Shown here one piece after another: positions 43,237 to 51,331 of a stretch of DNA of 64,000 nucleotides. Origin of the DNA: Burkholderiaceae bacterium (GTDB lineage: Bacteria > Pseudomonadota > Gammaproteobacteria > Burkholderiales > Burkholderiaceae_C); NCBI GenBank assembly GCA_016790575.1, contig JAEUOU010000010.1:248001-312000 (forward strand), given 5' to 3'. Position 1 is the first letter of the stretch. Each line of letters opens with the position of its first letter. The notes beneath the pieces were generated by a model. It saw nothing but the letters and a program-made list of their open reading frames with translations, had not been told where the DNA came from and did no database searches. Both the position numbers and the translations under genes were made by a program.

Positions 43237-44319
43237 TCACTGCCCCAACCACCGCTGCACCCACCCCCGCGCGCGCCGCCGCAGGGGGGCTTCCACCCAG
43301 CGCTCGCTGGCCACAGCGGCCAGGCAGGCAGCCAGGGCCACGGCGGCTGCCAGCAGCCACCGCACCGCGCCGTCCGGCAAAGGCTGGGGCAGCACAAACC
43401 AGGTCAGGCTGAAAAACAGCACCGGGTGCAGCAGGTAGCTGCCGTAGGTGATGTCGCCCAGCCAGCCGGCCAGCGGCTGCAGCCGGGTGGGCACCCGGGC
43501 ACGGCCGCTGAGCCAGACCACCAGCACACAGGCCACGGGCAAGACCAGACCCCGCCAACCGAGCAGTTCGTCGCCGGCCCGGGCGGGGTTGAGGGCGGTC
43601 AGCAGCCCGGCCATGGCAAGCCAGGCCAGCGCGGCGCCGGAAAAAGCCCCGTCGGGCGGTCGGACGCGAACCTGGCGCCCGATCAGGCAGCCGGCAACAA
43701 AGTACGCGCCAAAGGCCGGCACCTGGTGGTAGGCCACGGCCTGGGCCGCGTAGCCCTCCGGCCCGCCGATGGTGGCCGCGATCCAGGCCCACTGCAGGGC
43801 GGCCGCCGCCAGCAGCAGGCCCCAGCGAGCCACCGTGTGGCGCAGCGCCAGCATGATCGGCGCAAACAGCAGGTAATAGACAAACTCGATACCCAGCGAC
43901 CAGCCGCCGATGGGCAGCGACCAGGTCACCGGGTCGTACAGGCCGAAGGCATAGCTCAGGTTGAGGGCCGCGCGCAGCGGCAGGCGGTCCACCAGCTGCC
44001 CCGAATGCAGGCTGAACAGCGCCACCGACGCCACCGCGACCAGGGCAAACAGCGGCGTCAGGCGCCACCAGCGCAGGGCCAGGAACGCACCCGCCGCCCG
44101 CGTCGAGCGGATGCGGTCGCCGTAGGTGTAGGCCAGGCTGGCGCCGGAGAGCGTGAAGAACAGGTACACCCCGTAGCTGCCAAATGTGTGGCCGTTGGCC
44201 AGCTCCAGCCAGAGCAGCAGGTGGTAGCCCATGACCGCCAGCGCGCACAGGCCGCGCAGCAGATCCCAGCCCCAGACCCGTGGTGGCGCGGCGCCGGCCG
44301 CGCACGCCGGCTGGTTCAC
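43237..44319 (-). CDS. Acyltransferase 3 family (OafA-type) membrane protein
   Basis: About 360 residues from a GTG at 44319. There are roughly ten membrane helices with the AT3 markers: LLRGLCALAVMGYHLLLWLE near the start, GSYGVYLFFTLSGASLAYTY, and SYLLHPVLFFSLTW near the end, with conserved His and Arg-type loops. Such enzymes O-acylate sugars of the cell envelope. The start overlaps the patatin stop (GTGA), so the two are translationally coupled. A longer frame further upstream is antisense shadow of the patatin region. Confidence 0.85.
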   Translation of the reverse strand: MNQPACAAGAAPPRVWGWDLLRGLCALAVMGYHLLLWLELANGHTFGSYGVYLFFTLSGASLAYTYGDRIRSTRAAGAFLALRWWRLTPLFALVAVASVALFSLHSGQLVDRLPLRAALNLSYAFGLYDPVTWSLPIGGWSLGIEFVYYLLFAPIMLALRHTVARWGLLLAAAALQWAWIAATIGGPEGYAAQAVAYHQVPAFGAYFVAGCLIGRQVRVRPPDGAFSGAALAWLAMAGLLTALNPARAGDELLGWRGLVLPVACVLVVWLSGRARVPTRLQPLAGWLGDITYGSYLLHPVLFFSLTWFVLPQPLPDGAVRWLLAAAVALAACLAAVASERWVEAPLRRRARGWVQRWLGQ

Positions 44320-45401
44320 AGCGCGGCCACCCGCCCGATATCCGGCCTCTCCACCCACTCCCCAAACTCCTCCGCCAGCTGCTGCGCCGCGGACGCTGCC
44401 GCGCTCCACGCCTTCACCCGCGCGGCCAGGTCGTTGCCGTAGCGCGTGAAGTCGGTGCGGTCGGGCAGTTTGCGGTTGGGCAGCTTGGCCACCCAGGCGG
44501 GGTCGGGGGCGAGCACGATGGTGGTGTCGAGGAAAGGCGTGGCGCCGTGGCGCCATTTCAGGGCCTTGTCCAGCCAGCCGGGCACCACGGCCTGCTGAAA
44601 GTGCGGGTACAGCACCAGGCCGGCGCCGCCCTGCCCGGCCGCCACCCGGTAGTCCAGGTGCAGGTGGTAGTCGGTGATGCCGCCGTCCCAATAGGCGCCG
44701 GGGGGCGCGCCGGGGATGTCGTGCACCGCGCGCAGCACAAACGGGATGGAGCAGCTGGCCTGCAGCGCGGGCATGAAGTTGGCCTCGGTCAGGTCGATTT
44801 GCCGGGTGCGGTAGTCCTGCGTGGCGAAGGGCAGCGCCGCGCCTGCGGATGAAAACACCACCCGCTCCAGCCAGGCGCCCATGGCCTTGCGGCGCACGGC
44901 GTTGGCGAAGAAGGCGCCGGCATAGCCCAGCGGGGTGCGCAGGCCGTGCTCGCGCGCCAGCACATGGCGCCCGCGCGAGGTGACGATGTGCAGGCGGTAG
45001 CGCGGGTGGTTCAGCACCTCGCCGATGCGCCCGCCGTAGAAGGCTTGCAGGCTGTCGCCAAAGCGCTCGCTCACGAAATCCGCCGTGGGGCGCTTCTGGC
45101 CGGGCAGCAGCTCGTAGTGCTGGTGGATGTAGTCGTGCTCCAGCCGCTGGAAGGCGGCCACGGGCTCGGCCAGGCAGGCGGTGGCCATGCGCCAGGCGCC
45201 GATGGAGCCGCCCACCAGGTGCACCGGCTGGTGGCTGCGGGCCAGCCAGTCGCCGAACAGAAAGCGGTCCAGCGGGCCGAGGATCAGGCCCTTGGGGCCG
45301 CCGGCGGCGCCGGGGATGACGCCCACGTCCTGCGGGCGCAGGCCGTGTTGCTCAATGTGGCGCCGGGCGGCGGGGCCGGCATGGATGCGCAGGGCTTTCA
45401 T
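44316..45401 (-). CDS. Patatin-like phospholipase family protein
   Basis: The 361-residue protein has the nucleophile elbow HLVGGSIGAWRMA (Ser66) and the catalytic Asp in YWDGGITDYHLHLD (DGG). An oxyanion-type GAAGGPKGLILGPLDRF is near the N terminus. Patatin-like enzymes hydrolyse acyl esters of lipids. It is the first gene of a coupled pair with an acyltransferase, which suggests lipid or glycan remodelling. A broken partial copy lies 1.5 kb further left. Confidence 0.85.
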   Translation of the reverse strand: MKALRIHAGPAARRHIEQHGLRPQDVGVIPGAAGGPKGLILGPLDRFLFGDWLARSHQPVHLVGGSIGAWRMATACLAEPVAAFQRLEHDYIHQHYELLPGQKRPTADFVSERFGDSLQAFYGGRIGEVLNHPRYRLHIVTSRGRHVLAREHGLRTPLGYAGAFFANAVRRKAMGAWLERVVFSSAGAALPFATQDYRTRQIDLTEANFMPALQASCSIPFVLRAVHDIPGAPPGAYWDGGITDYHLHLDYRVAAGQGGAGLVLYPHFQQAVVPGWLDKALKWRHGATPFLDTTIVLAPDPAWVAKLPNRKLPDRTDFTRYGNDLAARVKAWSAAASAAQQLAEEFGEWVERPDIGRVAAL

Positions 45402-45427
45402 GGGCCGATTATGAATAAAAAGGGCCG

Positions 45428-45472
45428 ATACCCAGCGTCAAAAGGTCACTGTTTGCTATCAAAACAGGATTA
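45428..45472 (+). repeat. Dispersed repeat, copy 11
   Basis: ACCCAGCGTCAAAAGGTCAC, then TGTTTGCTATCAAAACAGGA. This is the cleanest match to the consensus. It fills the gap between tex and the patatin gene. Confidence 0.9.
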
Positions 45473-45473
45473 T

Positions 45474-47870
45474 TTACCGCCCCGGCTGGCGAAGTTTGGC
45501 AAAGGCCGAGGCCATGGCGGTGTTGCCGGCGGGTGCGGACGCCGGGCGGCCGTGGGGGCGCTGGCCGCGGGCGGCTCCTTCGAAGCGGTTGTCACGCGGG
45601 CCGTCCCGGCGCGCCGGCGCCTCGCCCAGCTTCATGGTCAGGCTGATGCGTTTGCGCTCCACGTCCACTTCCAGCACCTTGACCTTGACGATGGCGCCGG
45701 TCTTGACCACCTCGCGCGCGTCGGTCACGAACTTGTGGCTCAGCTGGCTGACGTGGACCAGCCCGTCCTGGTGCACGCCCAGGTCCACGAAGGCGCCAAA
45801 GGCCGCCACGTTGCTGACCGTGCCTTCCAGAATCATGCCGGGCTGCAGGTCGCGGATGTCTTCCACGCCGTCGTTGAAGCGGGCCACGGCAAAGTCGGGG
45901 CGCGGGTCGCGGCCGGGTTTTTCCAGCTCGGCCAGGATGTCCCGGACGGTGATGGCGCCGAACTTGTCGGTGGCGAAGGCTTCGGGGCGCAGGGTTTTGA
46001 TCAGCTCGGCGCGGCCCATCAGCTCGGACACGGGTTTGCCGGTGGCGGTGATGATCTGCTCCACCACCGGGTAGGTTTCGGGGTGCACCCCGGTCATGTC
46101 CAGCGGGTTGTCGCCGCCGCGGATGCGCAAAAAGCCCGCGCTCTGCTCGAAGGTCTTGGCGCCCAGGCCGGCCACATCCAGCAGCTGTTTGCGGTTGCGA
46201 AACGCGCCGTGCGCCTCGCGCCAGCGCACCACGGCGCGCGCCACGCTGCCCGACAGGCCCGACACCCGGGTCAGCAGCGGCACGCTGGCGGTGTTCAGGT
46301 CCACACCGACGCCGTTCACACAGTCTTCCACCACCGCGTCCAGCGTGCGCGCCAGCTCGCCCTGGTTCACATCGTGCTGATACTGGCCCACACCGATGGA
46401 TTTTGGGTCGATCTTGACCAGCTCGGCCAGCGGGTCTTGCAGGCGCCGGGCGATGCTGGCGGCGCCGCGCAGGCTGACGTCCACATCGGGCAGCTCCTGG
46501 GAGGCGTATTCGCTGGCGGAATAGACCGAGGCACCGGCTTCGCTGACCACTATCTTTTGCATAGCGGCTGGTGACCATTCCGCGCTGGGAATGGCCGCTT
46601 TTTGCATCAATTTCAGCAAATCGGCGGCCAGGCGGTCGGTTTCGCGGCTGGCGGTGCCGTTGCCGATGGCGATCAGCGCCACCTGGTGCTTTTCACACAG
46701 CTTGGCCAGGGTGTGCAGCGCGCCGTCCCAGTCTTTGCGGGGTTCGTGCGGGAAGACGGTGGCGGTGTCCACCAGCTTGCCGGTGGCGTCCACCACCGCC
46801 ACTTTCACGCCGGTGCGGATGCCAGGGTCCAGCCCCATGACGGCCTTGGGGCCGGCCGGCGCGGCCAGCAACAGGTCGCGCAGGTTGTCGGCAAAGACCT
46901 TGATCGCGACGTTTTCCGCGTCTTCGCGCAGGCGGGTGAACAGGTCGCGCTCGGTGGACAGGCTGAGCTTGACGCGCCAGGTCCAGGCCACGCACTTGCG
47001 CAGCAGGTCGTCCGCCGCGCGGCCCTGGTGGCTCCAGCCCAGGTGCAGCGCGATGCGGCCTTCGGCGAGTGAGGGCACGACCACCGTTCGGGCTGAGCTG
47101 GTCGAAGCCGCGGGTTCCGGCGGCTCAGGCAGCACCAGCTTGACGTCCAGGATTTCCAGCGCCCGGCCACGGAACACCGCCAGCGCGCGGTGCGAGGGGA
47201 CGCGGCCGATGGGCTCGTCGTAGTCGAAGTAGTCGCGGAACTTGGCCACGTCGGGGTGGTTTTCATCCTTGCCGGCGGCCAGCGTGCTGCGCAGCAGGCC
47301 CTCGGCCCACAGCCATTCGCGCAGCTGCTGCACCAGCGCGGCGTCTTCGGCCCAGCGTTCGGACAGGATGTCGCGCACACCGTCCAGCACGGCGGGCACG
47401 GTGGAAAAGTCCGCGCCTTCCACGCTGCCGGCGGGGGTGGTGAAGGCGGCGGCTTCCTCGGCGGGGTTCAGCGTCGGGTCGGCCCACAGGCGGTCGGCCA
47501 GGGGTTCGATGCCGGCTTCGCGGGCGATCATGCCCTTGGTGCGGCGCTTGGGTTTGTAGGGCAGGTACAGGTCTTCCAGCTCCTGCTTGGTGGGCGCAGC
47601 CTCGATGGCGGCGCGCAGCTCGGGCGTGAGCTTGCCCTGCTCGTCGATGCTTTTGAGGATGGCCGCGCGGCGGTCTTCCAGCTCGCGCAGGTAGCCCAGA
47701 CGGTAGTCCAGCTCGCGCAGCTGCACATCGTCCAGGCCGCCGGTGGCCTCTTTGCGGTAGCGGGCGATAAAAGGCACCGTGGCGCCGCCATCCAGCAGCG
47801 TGACGGCCGCCTGCACCTGCTGGACGGACACGCGGATTTCGGCCGCGATCTGGGAGAGGATTTTCTGCAT
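45474..47870 (-). CDS. tex: Transcription accessory / RNA-binding protein Tex
   Basis: From the ATG at 47870 the protein is 798 residues. Markers are LDGGATVPFIARYRKEATGG, the YqgF-type MGLDPGIRTGVKVAVVDATG, the helix-hairpin-helix region LNTASVPLLTRVSGLSGSVA, and the C-terminal S1 domain GMILEGTVSNVAAFGAFVDL. Tex binds nucleic acids and affects transcription. Two inserted segments keep the frame: one around 46546-46592 (dispersed repeat, copy 12) and one around 47083-47118, whose DNA (TTCGGGCTGAGCTGGTCGAA) matches a different common bacterial repeat type. Confidence 0.95.
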   Translation of the reverse strand: MQKILSQIAAEIRVSVQQVQAAVTLLDGGATVPFIARYRKEATGGLDDVQLRELDYRLGYLRELEDRRAAILKSIDEQGKLTPELRAAIEAAPTKQELEDLYLPYKPKRRTKGMIAREAGIEPLADRLWADPTLNPAEEAAAFTTPAGSVEGADFSTVPAVLDGVRDILSERWAEDAALVQQLREWLWAEGLLRSTLAAGKDENHPDVAKFRDYFDYDEPIGRVPSHRALAVFRGRALEILDVKLVLPEPPEPAASTSSARTVVVPSLAEGRIALHLGWSHQGRAADDLLRKCVAWTWRVKLSLSTERDLFTRLREDAENVAIKVFADNLRDLLLAAPAGPKAVMGLDPGIRTGVKVAVVDATGKLVDTATVFPHEPRKDWDGALHTLAKLCEKHQVALIAIGNGTASRETDRLAADLLKLMQKAAIPSAEWSPAAMQKIVVSEAGASVYSASEYASQELPDVDVSLRGAASIARRLQDPLAELVKIDPKSIGVGQYQHDVNQGELARTLDAVVEDCVNGVGVDLNTASVPLLTRVSGLSGSVARAVVRWREAHGAFRNRKQLLDVAGLGAKTFEQSAGFLRIRGGDNPLDMTGVHPETYPVVEQIITATGKPVSELMGRAELIKTLRPEAFATDKFGAITVRDILAELEKPGRDPRPDFAVARFNDGVEDIRDLQPGMILEGTVSNVAAFGAFVDLGVHQDGLVHVSQLSHKFVTDAREVVKTGAIVKVKVLEVDVERKRISLTMKLGEAPARRDGPRDNRFEGAARGQRPHGRPASAPAGNTAMASAFAKLRQPGR
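46546..46592 (-). repeat. Dispersed repeat, copy 12, inside tex
   Basis: On the coding (minus) strand this reads TTCCCAGCGCGGAATGGTCA, then CCAGCCGCTATGCAAAAGAT. It encodes an extra PSAEWSPAAMQK just before the conserved VVSEAGASVYSASE of Tex, in frame. Confidence 0.75.
47083..47118 (-). repeat. Second repeat type inside tex
   Basis: Plus-strand TTCGGGCTGAGCTGGTCGAA is close to an extragenic repeat found in many beta- and gammaproteobacteria (GTTCGGGCTGAGCTTGTCGAA type). Here it encodes STSSARTVVV between PEPPEPAA and PSLAEGR of Tex without a frameshift. Only one copy of this type was seen in the window. Confidence 0.6.
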
Positions 47871-47984
47871 GGACAAGGGTCGGGCTTCAAACGAAGCGCG
47901 GGAGTGTGCCACAGGGGCGGCCCGTCACCGGACGCGCGCCCGCGGTCTTGGAATGCACCGATATGGTGCGAAAAAGCGGCAGGA

Positions 47985-48962
47985 TCAGCCGATGCGCACC
48001 AGCACCCGCCCGCGCACCTGACCCGCCATCAGCGCGTGGGCCTTGTCGATGGCGCCGGACAGCGGCACTTCCTCGATCATGGTGTCGAGCAGGGCCGGAT
48101 CGAGGTCGCGCGCCAGGCGGTCCCAGGCGCGCTGGCGCCTGGCCAGGGGCGCCATCACCGAATCGACCCCCGCCAGCGTCACGCCGCGCAGGATGAATGG
48201 CATCACCGTGGTGGGGAGATCTGCGCCCTGGGCCAGGCCGCAGGCGGCGACGACCCCGCCGTAGCGCGTCTGCGCCAGCGCGTTGGCCAGCGTGTGCGAG
48301 CCCACCGCGTCCACCACGCCGGCCCAGCGCTCCTTCTGGAACGGTTTGCCGGGCGCGGCGAGTTCGGCGCGGTCGATCACGGCGCTGGCGCCCAGGTGTT
48401 TCAGGTAATCCCCCTCCGCAGCCTTGCCGGTGGCTGCCACCACGGTGTAGCCCAGCCGCCCCAGCAGGGCCACGGCCACGCTGCCCACGCCGCCAGTGGC
48501 GCCGGTGACCAGCACCTCGCCCGCGCCGGGCTTCACGCCGTGGTCTTCCAGCGCCATCACACACAGCATGGCGGTGTAGCCCGCCGTGCCGATGGCCATG
48601 GCCTGGCGGGCGGTGAAGGCGGCGGGCAGCTTGACCAGCCAGTCACCCTTGAGGCGGGCTTTCTCGGCCAGGCAGCCCCAGTGCGTTTCGCCCACGCCCC
48701 AGCCGTTGTGCACGAAGGCATCGCCCGGCTGCCAGCCGGGGTGGCTGGATTCCAGCACCACGCCGGCGCCGTCGATGCCCGCGACCATCGGCCACTGTCG
48801 AACCACCGGGCCCTTGTTGGTGATGGCCAGGCCGTCCTTGTAATTCAGGCAGGACCAGTCCACCCGCACGGTGACATCACCCGCCGGCAAGGCGGATTCG
48901 TCCACCGGCTGGACGCGGGCGGTGAAGGTGTCGGACTTTTCGAGCAGCAGGGCCTGGAACAT
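47985..48962 (-). CDS. MDR-family oxidoreductase (AcuI/YhdH, acrylyl-CoA reductase type)
   Basis: From the ATG at 48962 the protein is 325 residues. It shows SCLNYKDGLAITNKGPVVRQ, VAGIDGAGVV, the NADP-binding VTGATGGVGSVAVALLG and the end block KAHALMAGQVRGRVLVRIG. This pattern is that of YhdH/AcuI, which reduces acrylyl-CoA with NADPH and protects against acrylyl-CoA. No zinc-binding cysteines are evident, as expected for this subfamily. Confidence 0.85.
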   Translation of the reverse strand: MFQALLLEKSDTFTARVQPVDESALPAGDVTVRVDWSCLNYKDGLAITNKGPVVRQWPMVAGIDGAGVVLESSHPGWQPGDAFVHNGWGVGETHWGCLAEKARLKGDWLVKLPAAFTARQAMAIGTAGYTAMLCVMALEDHGVKPGAGEVLVTGATGGVGSVAVALLGRLGYTVVAATGKAAEGDYLKHLGASAVIDRAELAAPGKPFQKERWAGVVDAVGSHTLANALAQTRYGGVVAACGLAQGADLPTTVMPFILRGVTLAGVDSVMAPLARRQRAWDRLARDLDPALLDTMIEEVPLSGAIDKAHALMAGQVRGRVLVRIG

Positions 48963-49106
48963 GGGGTACCTTTTTGACGGAGGGGAACTGCCACAGCCTA
49001 ACAAAAAGCCCGTTACGGCAATGTCATGTTTCGGACTGTTCGGTCCGAAAGACTACAATAATCACTAAGTATTAACACCAACACAATACAAATCAACAGG
49101 TTAAAC

Positions 49107-49718
49107 TTGAAACTTAACTTGTTTTCGAGATTCAAGCTCCGTACACTCCCGCCTGTGCTGCGATCCACCACCCTTCTGAGCTGTTGCCTGTGCGTCTGCC
49201 TGAACGCTTGGGCTGCGCCTGAGGATCGCGATGACCGGCTGGCGAGCCTGTTGCCGGACCGCAGCGTGGTAACCCAGATCTCCGAGCGACTGGACGATGT
49301 GCGTCAGGTGGTCGGTGAACACGCGTCTACCCTGGTCGGGCACGCCATGGGTTTTCTGGGGGTGCCCTACCGCCGCGGCGGGGATTCGGCAGAAACCGGC
49401 TTTGACTGCAGCGGCTTCGTCCGCTCGGTCTATGAACAGACCATCGGCCTGGTGCTGCCGCGCCGTGCTGCCGAGCAGGCCGCCGCCACCCAGAACATCG
49501 ACCGGCAGGATCTGCGTCCGGGCGACCTGGTGTTCTTCAACACTATGCGCCGCGCCTTCAGCCATGTGGGCATCTATGTTGGCGACGGCAAGTTCATCCA
49601 CGCCCCGCGTGCCGGTGAGAAAGTCCGCGTCGAGGACATGCGGATCGCCTACTGGAATACGCGCTTCAACGGCGCCCGCCGCGTTGTCGGCGACGAGGCC
49701 AACACGCCCCGCCGCTGA
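49107..49718 (+). CDS. NlpC/P60 family cell-wall hydrolase
   Basis: The 203-residue protein starts at a TTG at 49107, which has AGG 6 nt upstream; no ATG is available before the signal peptide. The signal peptide runs to about residue 37 (AWAAPED). The catalytic residues are C101 in FDCSGFVRSVYE, H153 in FSHVGIYVGDG and H165 in FIHAPRAG. It should cleave peptidoglycan stem peptides in the periplasm. The upstream gap (49000-49106) is AT-rich and likely holds its promoter. Confidence 0.88.
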   Translation: MKLNLFSRFKLRTLPPVLRSTTLLSCCLCVCLNAWAAPEDRDDRLASLLPDRSVVTQISERLDDVRQVVGEHASTLVGHAMGFLGVPYRRGGDSAETGFDCSGFVRSVYEQTIGLVLPRRAAEQAAATQNIDRQDLRPGDLVFFNTMRRAFSHVGIYVGDGKFIHAPRAGEKVRVEDMRIAYWNTRFNGARRVVGDEANTPRR

Positions 49719-50123
49719 ACCCGCCAGTCCGCCAGCCCGCCCGCCCGCTGGCCGACCCGCTCACCTGATTTTTTCACTTTCCAGGCCGCGCACCGCAGCG
49801 CGGCGTTCGGCTGCATGCCACCGCGTGCCGAGTGGCAACGTCGTGAATCGGGGACGTATTTTCGGGTTTATTTCCACACTGACCGTACTGTTGAAATACT
49901 CCATCGTTCATGTGGTTACCGAGAAGTCTAATAATCCACTCACACTTGATTCAACGTGGACTTCCGACTCACGATGGTCAAGTGAACCACGGACTCAGAC
50001 CTTGCCAAATGGCTGATGCCCTGGGTGGAGCGCCAGGAGCCTGAATCCTTTCTCGCCCGGCATTCGCAGTGATGCACCGGGGGAAGAAATCGGGCTAAAC
50101 CTTTGTCATTTAAGGAGATTGTC
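49719..50123. other. Intergenic region without recognisable gene
   Basis: This ~400 bp stretch has a C/G-rich simple-sequence start and then AT-richer DNA leading to the next operon. No ORF with motifs and no RNA gene were recognised. A good ribosome-binding site (AAGGAG) occurs only right before the small gene at 50124. Confidence 0.5.
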
Positions 50124-50288
50124 ATGGAAGTCCTCTCAATGCTGTTTGACTCCAAGTACGGGGTCGCCGCCCTCGGGTCGGTCACACTGGCCGTCGCCAT
50201 GCTGGCGAGCACGTTCATTGTCCTGGCGCAAAAAGCAGCCAGAACGCCCGACGCGCGCTCCATGCCTCAAAACGACTCGGGCCGTTGA
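50124..50288 (+). CDS. Small single-span membrane protein (DUF3149-like)
   Basis: The 54-residue protein is preceded by AAGGAG at ideal spacing. It has a short N terminus (MEVLSMLFDSKYGVAALG), one membrane helix and a polar tail. It resembles DUF3149-type small proteins, whose role is unknown. It starts a cluster with a Cys-rich protein and a SOUL protein. Confidence 0.65.
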   Translation: MEVLSMLFDSKYGVAALGSVTLAVAMLASTFIVLAQKAARTPDARSMPQNDSGR

Positions 50289-50314
50289 CGGCGCAGCGCG
50301 GCGAAGGAGACCCC

Positions 50315-50506
50315 ATGCAAGACGACGCACGCTGCTGCGGCACCGGAACCTGCATCATTGACAGCGAGGGGCGGTGCTGGTGCGGCCAGCAATGGGATGG
50401 CGAAAAAATGTGCCCACCGGTATTCGTTGCCCCGTCAACGGCGCCTGATGAGCCGACACCGAGCTCAGCGGCCAACGCAGCGATGCCGCCGCGAGCCGAA
50501 CAATGA
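50315..50506 (+). CDS. Small Cys-rich hypothetical protein
   Basis: The 63-residue protein reads MQDDARCCGTGTCIIDSEGR, then CWCGQQWDGEKMCPP. Six cysteines in the first 35 residues suggest metal or Fe-S binding or disulfides. A GAAGGAGA site precedes the ATG. Its stop overlaps the start of the SOUL gene (ATGA). Confidence 0.65.
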   Translation: MQDDARCCGTGTCIIDSEGRCWCGQQWDGEKMCPPVFVAPSTAPDEPTPSSAANAAMPPRAEQ

Positions 50507-51222
50507 AAACCAACTTCATGAAACACCACCTCCCGGTCGTCGCCGTTCTGGCACTGGGTCTGTCCGGGAGCCCCGCCATGGCCACCGAAGAGCCGAAGTT
50601 CGAAACCCTCTCGCGACACGGACACATCGAGCTGCGCCGATACGCGCCCTTCATCGTGGCCGAAACGTTCGTGGAGGGCGACATGGATGCGGCATCCGGC
50701 AAAGGCTTTCGCGCGATCGCAGACTACATCTTCGGCAACAACGTCGCAGCCGGCCAGGCCGCTGTCCAGAGGGCTGAAAAAATTTCCATGACCGTGCCGG
50801 TCACGATGGAGCCTGTCCCTGCGCCGGCAAAACCCGCGTCCCAGAAGATCGCCATGACGGCGCCTGTGGCGATGGAACCGCTCGCTGGCGCCCTGCAGAC
50901 GGGTGCACAGTTGCCGGCAATGCAAGGGGCCAACCGGTGGCGGGTTCATTTTGTGATGCCCAGCGCCTACACCCTGGCGAGCCTGCCCAAGCCCAACAAC
51001 CCCGCCGTGCAGCTGCGTGAAGTGCCCGCCAAGACATGGGCCGTGCTGAGCTACTCGGGCTTCAATACCGAAGCAGGCATCCAACAGCGCACCGACGAAC
51101 TGTTGGCGTGGCTGGCGGGGCGCAACATCAAAGTCATCGGCAGTCCCCAACTGGCGCGGTACAACCCGCCCTGGACCCTGCCCATGGTTCGTCGCAACGA
51201 AATCATGCTCGAGGTCGAATGA
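50503..51222 (+). CDS. SOUL family heme-binding-like protein
   Basis: The 239-residue protein has a signal peptide (MKTNFMKHHLPVVAVLALGL, cleavage near AMA-TEE). The SOUL core includes HIELRRYAPFIVAETFVEGD, ISMTVPVTMEPV and WRVHFVMPSAYTLASLP. SOUL proteins bind heme or related tetrapyrroles in eukaryotes; the bacterial role is not established. The start overlaps the Cys-rich protein stop, so the three small genes form one operon. Confidence 0.85.
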   Translation: MKTNFMKHHLPVVAVLALGLSGSPAMATEEPKFETLSRHGHIELRRYAPFIVAETFVEGDMDAASGKGFRAIADYIFGNNVAAGQAAVQRAEKISMTVPVTMEPVPAPAKPASQKIAMTAPVAMEPLAGALQTGAQLPAMQGANRWRVHFVMPSAYTLASLPKPNNPAVQLREVPAKTWAVLSYSGFNTEAGIQQRTDELLAWLAGRNIKVIGSPQLARYNPPWTLPMVRRNEIMLEVE

Positions 51223-51331
51223 ATCCGGGCGCGGCCGTTCGACGGCTTGACGCGTCTGCGCATTGCTGCCGGGGGCCAGCCCGCCACGGCGCCCTGTCAC
51301 CTCGTTTCCTCCTATTTTCGCGAGCCGCCTC

